Shown here piece by piece: positions 10,846-13,752 of a stretch of DNA of 13,752 bases. How positions within the stretch are numbered: the first letter of the stretch is position 1; each line of letters opens with the position of its first letter. The notes below the pieces were generated by a model. That model made no database searches. It was not told the DNA's origin and worked only from the letters and a program-made list of their open reading frames with translations. This DNA is from Baffinella frigidus (lineage: Eukaryota > Cryptophyceae > Cryptomonadales > Baffinellaceae): NCBI GenBank assembly GCA_026770585.1, contig MU646380.1:152177-165928 (forward strand), read 5' to 3'. Position numbers and translations under genes: made by a program.

Positions 10846-10982
10846 CTAAGGGGTCCGCTGGCGTCAGCTTGCATTAGTAGGGACATCGGGCTGTTCCTAC
10901 GGATATCCTAACCGAATCTTGGCCAGAATCTGTCAAGACATCCCTTCGTAGCCCGCTGTGTGGAGGATGCGAGTGTGACGGC
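10846..10982. other. Spacer
   Basis: No coding pattern or repeat identified. Confidence 0.4.
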
Positions 10983-11440
10983 TCACTCCCTAGCAGGAGG
11001 TTTTCCCAGCACCTGCAGTGACAGATTAGTACCGCAAACGCAACATGTCAACTTGAGAATAGTCGGTCAATCCGAGTGGGCAGAGGTAGAGAGTTGCTTT
11101 ACTGAGTAACGCACCTCAAAGTTGCTTTACTGATGTTCCACGGACCTGAAAAGAGCCCACATAGACTAAAAAAAAAGCTAGAACTTGCATCACACTCCCT
11201 AGCAGGAGGTTTCCCAAGGACATGAAGTGCGGGATGTGTACCGCCAACTCGAGAATAGTCAACTTGAGAATAGTCGGTCAACGCGAGTGAGGCAGAGCTA
11301 GAGAGTTGCTTTACTGAGTAACGCACCTCGGAGTTGCTTTACTGAGGTTTCCGGGACCTGAAAAGAGCCCGCATAGACTGAAAAAAGAGCTAGAAATTGC
11401 ATCACACTCCCTAGCAAAAGGTTTCCAACGGACCTGAAGT
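10983..11440. repeat. ~211-bp tandem repeat
   Basis: CAACTTGAGAATAGTCGGTCA at 11049 and 11260, and CACTCCCTAGCAGGAGGTTT or variants at 10983, 11192 and 11405. On the minus strand short stretches lie between TTTTCAG or CTGCAG and GTGAGC or GTGTGA (for example around 10985-11010), so small exons are possible, but I do not recognise their peptides. The complement of the CAACTTGAGAATAGTCGG word occurs at 10262-10300. Confidence 0.7.
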
Positions 11441-11465
11441 GACGGTCTTGTCCAGCTCCCCAAAG

Positions 11466-11595
11466 CCCCGGCATTGCCCAGGACCTCCTACCGTAGGCCG
11501 AGGGATCCTAGGACCAAAAAGTCTCGGCCTACGGTAGGAGGTCCTAGGCAATGCCGTAGGCCCAACTACCCCCTTTTCAGGCCGTTACCCTATTA
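11466..11595. repeat. Foldback family copy with loop in reverse orientation
   Basis: Arms 11466-11502 and 11523-11560; the loop GGATCCTAGGACCAAAAAGT is the exact reverse complement of the loop at 3650-3669, although the tail (CTACCCCCTTTTCAGGCCG) lies on the same side. It is flanked by a direct repeat, GACCTGAAGTGAYGGTCTTG onward, at about 11432 and 11627. Confidence 0.9.
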
Positions 11596-11691
11596 CAGTG
11601 AGGCAGAGCTAGGGGTCCCCGGGACCTGAAGTGATGGTCTTGTCCAGCTCCCTGAAGCCCCACGCGTCGCCACTCGTGGGGCTCCCACCCT

Positions 11692-12345
11692 GCCACGCGA
11701 GATCGCACATCAGAAACGGCTCCGTCCATTTATTCTCGTAGTACTGATTAATCAGTCCATTTATTCCCATTTATTCTCGTATTACTGATTAATCAGTCCA
11801 TTTATTCTCGTAGTACTGATTAATGATTGCTCGGTACAATGTCATTTAACACGCTTCGCCACTCGTGGGGCTCCCACCCTGCCACGCGAGATCGCACATC
11901 AGTCCATTTATTCTCGAAGTACTGATTAATCAGTCCATTTATTCTCGTAGTACTGATCAATCAGTCCATTTATTCTCGTAGTACTGATTAATCAGTCCAT
12001 TTATTCTCGTAGTACTGATTAACAATTGCTCGGCACATCGACATTTAATAAACCGACATTGTCACGCGAGATCGCATATCACAAATGGCTCCAATGCCGC
12101 AACAATGGCTCCAAGGGCCACCGCCCCCACCCTGCCACGCGAGATCGCACATCAGTCCATTTATTCTCGTAGTACTGAATATCAATCGATTTATTCTCGT
12201 AGTACCCCATATCAGTCCGTTTATTCTCGTAGTACTGATTAACAATTGCTCGGTACAATGACATTTAATTAACCGACATTGCCACGCGAGATCGCATATC
12301 ACAAATGGCTCCAACGCCGCACCAATGGCTCCAAGTGCCACCCAC
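11692..12345. repeat. Higher-order array with 31-bp repeat arrays B, C and D
   Basis: 31-bp units at 11724-11824 (three), 11900-12022 (four) and 12152-12242 (three). Each array is framed by GCCACGCGAGATCGCAYATCA on the left and GCTCGGTACAATG(A/T)CATTTAA on the right. ATGGCTCCAA words are interspersed. Confidence 0.85.
12131..12264 (-). CDS. Possible exon reading MSLYRAIVNQYYENK
   Basis: An open stretch of 134 nt on the minus strand, ending before a possible donor GTGGGG. It reads MSLYRAIVNQYYENK, then two further 10-residue YYENK repeats from the 31-bp units (here 30 bp, so in frame), then WTDVRSRVA. The equivalent in arrays A, B and C starts with conservative variants (MSMYRAIL, MTLYRAII) but meets a stop or changes frame. 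An LYxxILxxxYExWxDxVAxxR pattern follows the Lys motif in SppA-type proteins, which makes another protease exon conceivable. Low certainty. Confidence 0.3.
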
Positions 12346-12403
12346 TAGCCCTTAGAAGTGGCTCAAACAGTGGTCTGGAACATTTTCAGTGTACCTTGAC
12401 AGA

Positions 12404-12421
12404 CACCCCAGATCTGGGGTG
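12404..12421. repeat. 18-bp perfect palindrome
   Basis: CACCCCAGATCTGGGGTG. Immediately left of the coding-like island at 12430-12627. Confidence 0.8.
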
Positions 12422-12429
12422 CCTGCGAC

Positions 12430-12627
12430 AAAAGTTGACACATTTTGTACCAAAAATTAACTTTCGAAGAACAGTTCTTCAAAAGTTGATTTTTGAGCAC
12501 TATGTGAGCAACCTCGGAGGGCTGGACGTGGTTATAAAAAATCAGGATAAAGAAGTAATTGAGGTAAGCGATTATGATTTAACTTTACAATTCATTGTAA
12601 AGAATCGTAATAATTCGGACCAATTGG
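12430..12627 (+). pseudogene. Coding-like island, unknown
   Basis: Part of a 192-codon + strand open frame (12279-12857) whose other parts are repeat-derived: the 5' end is the 31-bp array flank, and the 3' part includes a (CTT)6-encoded Phe run and the CCCACCCTGCCACGCG repeat. The central segment is AT-richer and reads like a real protein: KLIFEHYVSNLGG, then DVVIKNQDKEVIEVSDYDL, alternating polar and hydrophobic as in a beta hairpin. The pattern is reminiscent of structural proteins of Polinton-like elements, but this is only an impression. AG|GTAAGC at 12563 and (CTT)6 with CAACAG at 12717 could also be an intron. Confidence 0.3.
12451..12495. repeat. 22-bp hairpin
   Basis: CAAAAATTAACTTTCGAAG and onward to 12472 pairs with 12474-12495 with two mismatches around one base. 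It lies within the coding-like island. Confidence 0.8.
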
Positions 12628-12670
12628 CGTGGACCGCTCCCACCCTGCCACGCGAAGACGCTTCAGGCCC

Positions 12671-12688
12671 CTTCTTCTTCTTCTTCTT
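12671..12688. repeat. (CTT)6 microsatellite
   Basis: Six CTT units, pure pyrimidine on the + strand, followed by ATTAACCTCTCAAAG. Confidence 0.95.
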
Positions 12689-12786
12689 TATTAACCTCTC
12701 AAAGTCCCTGTCAACAGGTCCTAGGGCTAATGGAAAGTGCTCAACTTACCAACTACGCACCGTTTGCCCTCGACGGGGACCGGGCC

Positions 12787-12988
12787 CCCATACAGACATC
12801 CTACGACTGTACCTCCGCGGGACGTCCCAGTTGATGGTAGCTACGGGGGAGGGCTAGTTTTATTATCCGGCAACCGCGAGACTGATCTTGCGGTTACCGT
12901 GAGGGTCAAAGTTAATTATCTGTGGGTATTTCCGGCAACTTAAATTATCTGTGGGTATTTCCGGCAACCCATACAGACATCCTACGAC
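12787..12988. repeat. Interleaved direct repeats and a hairpin
   Basis: CCATACAGACATCCTACGAC occurs at 12788 and 12968. AATTATCTGTGGGTATTTCC occurs at 12913 and 12943. GGCAACCGCGAG/CTTGCGGTTACC pair with two mismatches at 12869-12898. No gene I can support. Confidence 0.75.
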
Positions 12989-12989
12989 C

Positions 12990-13340
12990 GTCAAGCTTTC
13001 TACTTTGCCCGGTCTCTTTGGGTCTCGCCCTTTAGGTCCTTTAGGTTTTAAATGCTCCCAACATATGCCAACGACACGCCGTTCCGTAGAAGGGATCTGC
13101 AGGGAAAGCATGTTTGCTTTCGGATCGCCAATCGCGGGGGTGGTGCGGATGGTGCTGGATCAAGCGCACTGCCAGGGCGGAGTTTTGTCTTCGGATACGT
13201 TGTATACTCGGTGATATATGACTCTGGGTAGGTGACTCTCTAGAGCATCTTTCTGCTCTCGCGTGTCGCCTCCCAGAGCCGTTGAGCCAACCAACCCTGA
13301 GTCTATCATATTAGTCAACTCACGGCGAAAATTGATTTTC
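12990..13340. other. Spacer with small stems
   Basis: Contains GAAAGCA/TGCTTTC at 13105-13122 and similar short stems. Open frames exist on both strands but none looks like a known protein. Confidence 0.4.
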
Positions 13341-13343
13341 GAA

Positions 13344-13360
13344 GTACCCATTCTGGGTAC
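13344..13360. repeat. GTACCCA hairpin in a TTGAC-rich patch
   Basis: GTACCCA/TGGGTAC around TTC. Flanks (AAAATTGATTTTCGAAG, TAAGTTGACAGATTTTG) resemble the sequences at 3817-3862 and 12431-12468. Confidence 0.6.
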
Positions 13361-13458
13361 CTCGTTTCTAAGTTGACAGATTTTGTGGGTGAATTGACTT
13401 TTACAAAATCTCCGGCCTGGCAGTAAAGTGTGAGAACTGCACAGGGGGCACAGGCGGT

Positions 13459-13697
13459 GGGCACACACCTGGTAGCGACCAGCTGCACGTGCTCCCACTC
13501 CCAGGGGAGTCACGGACAGTCACGGGCGCTGGGCACACATGTCACGGGGTCTGTGCACAGTCCCTGAACTGTCACGGGCGCTGGGCACACGAGCCACGGG
13601 TTGTCACGGGCGTTGCGTACGGGAGTCACGGGCGATGGGCACACACCTGGTAGCGACCGCTGTGCGCGACCAGCTGCACGTGCTCCCACTCCCACCC
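13459..13697. repeat. Direct repeats with GTCACGGGCG words
   Basis: GGGCACACACCTGGTAGCGACC then GACCAGCTGCACGTGCTCCC occur at 13459 and 13637, the second with a small insertion. Between them GTCACGGGCGCTGGGCACAC or variants recur at about 13519, 13570, 13601 and 13625. Confidence 0.85.
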
Positions 13698-13719
13698 TGC
13701 GTCCAACCAATCCTGGGTG

Positions 13720-13752
13720 CTCTCTCTCTCTCTCTCCCTCCCTCTCTCTCTC
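13720..13752. repeat. (CT)n microsatellite at the window end
   Basis: CT dinucleotides with two CCCT interruptions, continuing to the last base, so its true length is not seen. Confidence 0.95.

Noticed and set aside
11724-12242. CRISPR-like array of 31-bp palindromic repeats
   Set aside because: Units are directly tandem without spacers, and the context is a eukaryotic chromosome end.
1-13752. tRNA, 5S or other structural RNA genes
   Set aside because: I looked for tRNA B-box-like GGTTCGAATCC patterns and rRNA motifs and found none convincing; the many hairpins lack tRNA features.

Overview
This looks like the left end of a nuclear eukaryotic chromosome. The + strand opens with eleven C-rich plant-type telomere units (AAACCCT and the variant AAACCCC), followed by about 13.6 kb of repeat-rich subtelomere. 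No long uninterrupted gene, rRNA or tRNA is visible. The telomere type fits plants, green algae and several alveolate and other protists; an alga is possible but the sequence does not settle it.

The main discovery is on the minus strand. Short coding islands, far too short to stand out as ORFs, together spell much of the catalytic domain of an SppA-type signal peptide peptidase (protease IV, family S49). In gene order, from high to low coordinates, they are: 7653-7702 (RPRIALIS), 5893-5952 or 5736-5795 (VGEIVSGK), 4868-4974 (RVDSPGGSA, SDAMWRE), 4328-4395 (PVIVSMGQAAASGG), 2719-2785 (AERGTLTGSIG) and 570-703 (VVGGKMVLGGLL, SIGKRAGLFSSLEPF). Each has AG before it and GT after it, and all five junctions keep the reading frame. 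The introns would be 0.5 to 2 kb. The C-terminal part after exon 570-703 is not recognisable before the telomere, so the gene appears cut off at its 3' end or its last exons have decayed.

Almost every exon has extra, partly broken copies nearby: four 5' parts and three 3' parts of the VVGGK exon, three copies of the TGSIG exon, three of the Ser-motif exon, two of the PGG exon, three of the VGEIVSGK exon. Between copies the changes are largely synonymous, and entirely so among copies 840-914, 1083-1157 and 1318-1392, so the copies diverged under protein-level selection. The '240-bp satellite' at 0.6-1.6 kb and the '103-bp minisatellite' at 7.7-8.15 kb are built around exon edges.

The rest is an unusually dense set of inverted repeats (perfect or near-perfect arms of 21 to 80 bp about every kilobase). 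These include one recurring foldback family (full copy 7466-7632; partial copies near 3.6, 9.7, 10.7 and 11.5 kb) and a perfect 52-bp hairpin at 4157-4295. Region 9.8-12.35 kb is a mosaic of degenerate telomere-like DNA, ~130-bp, ~211-bp and 31-bp repeats, some of which also read as peptides on the minus strand and might be further protease exons. Region 12.4-12.65 kb holds a small AT-richer coding-like island on the + strand. The window ends in a 13.4-13.7 kb direct repeat and a CT microsatellite.
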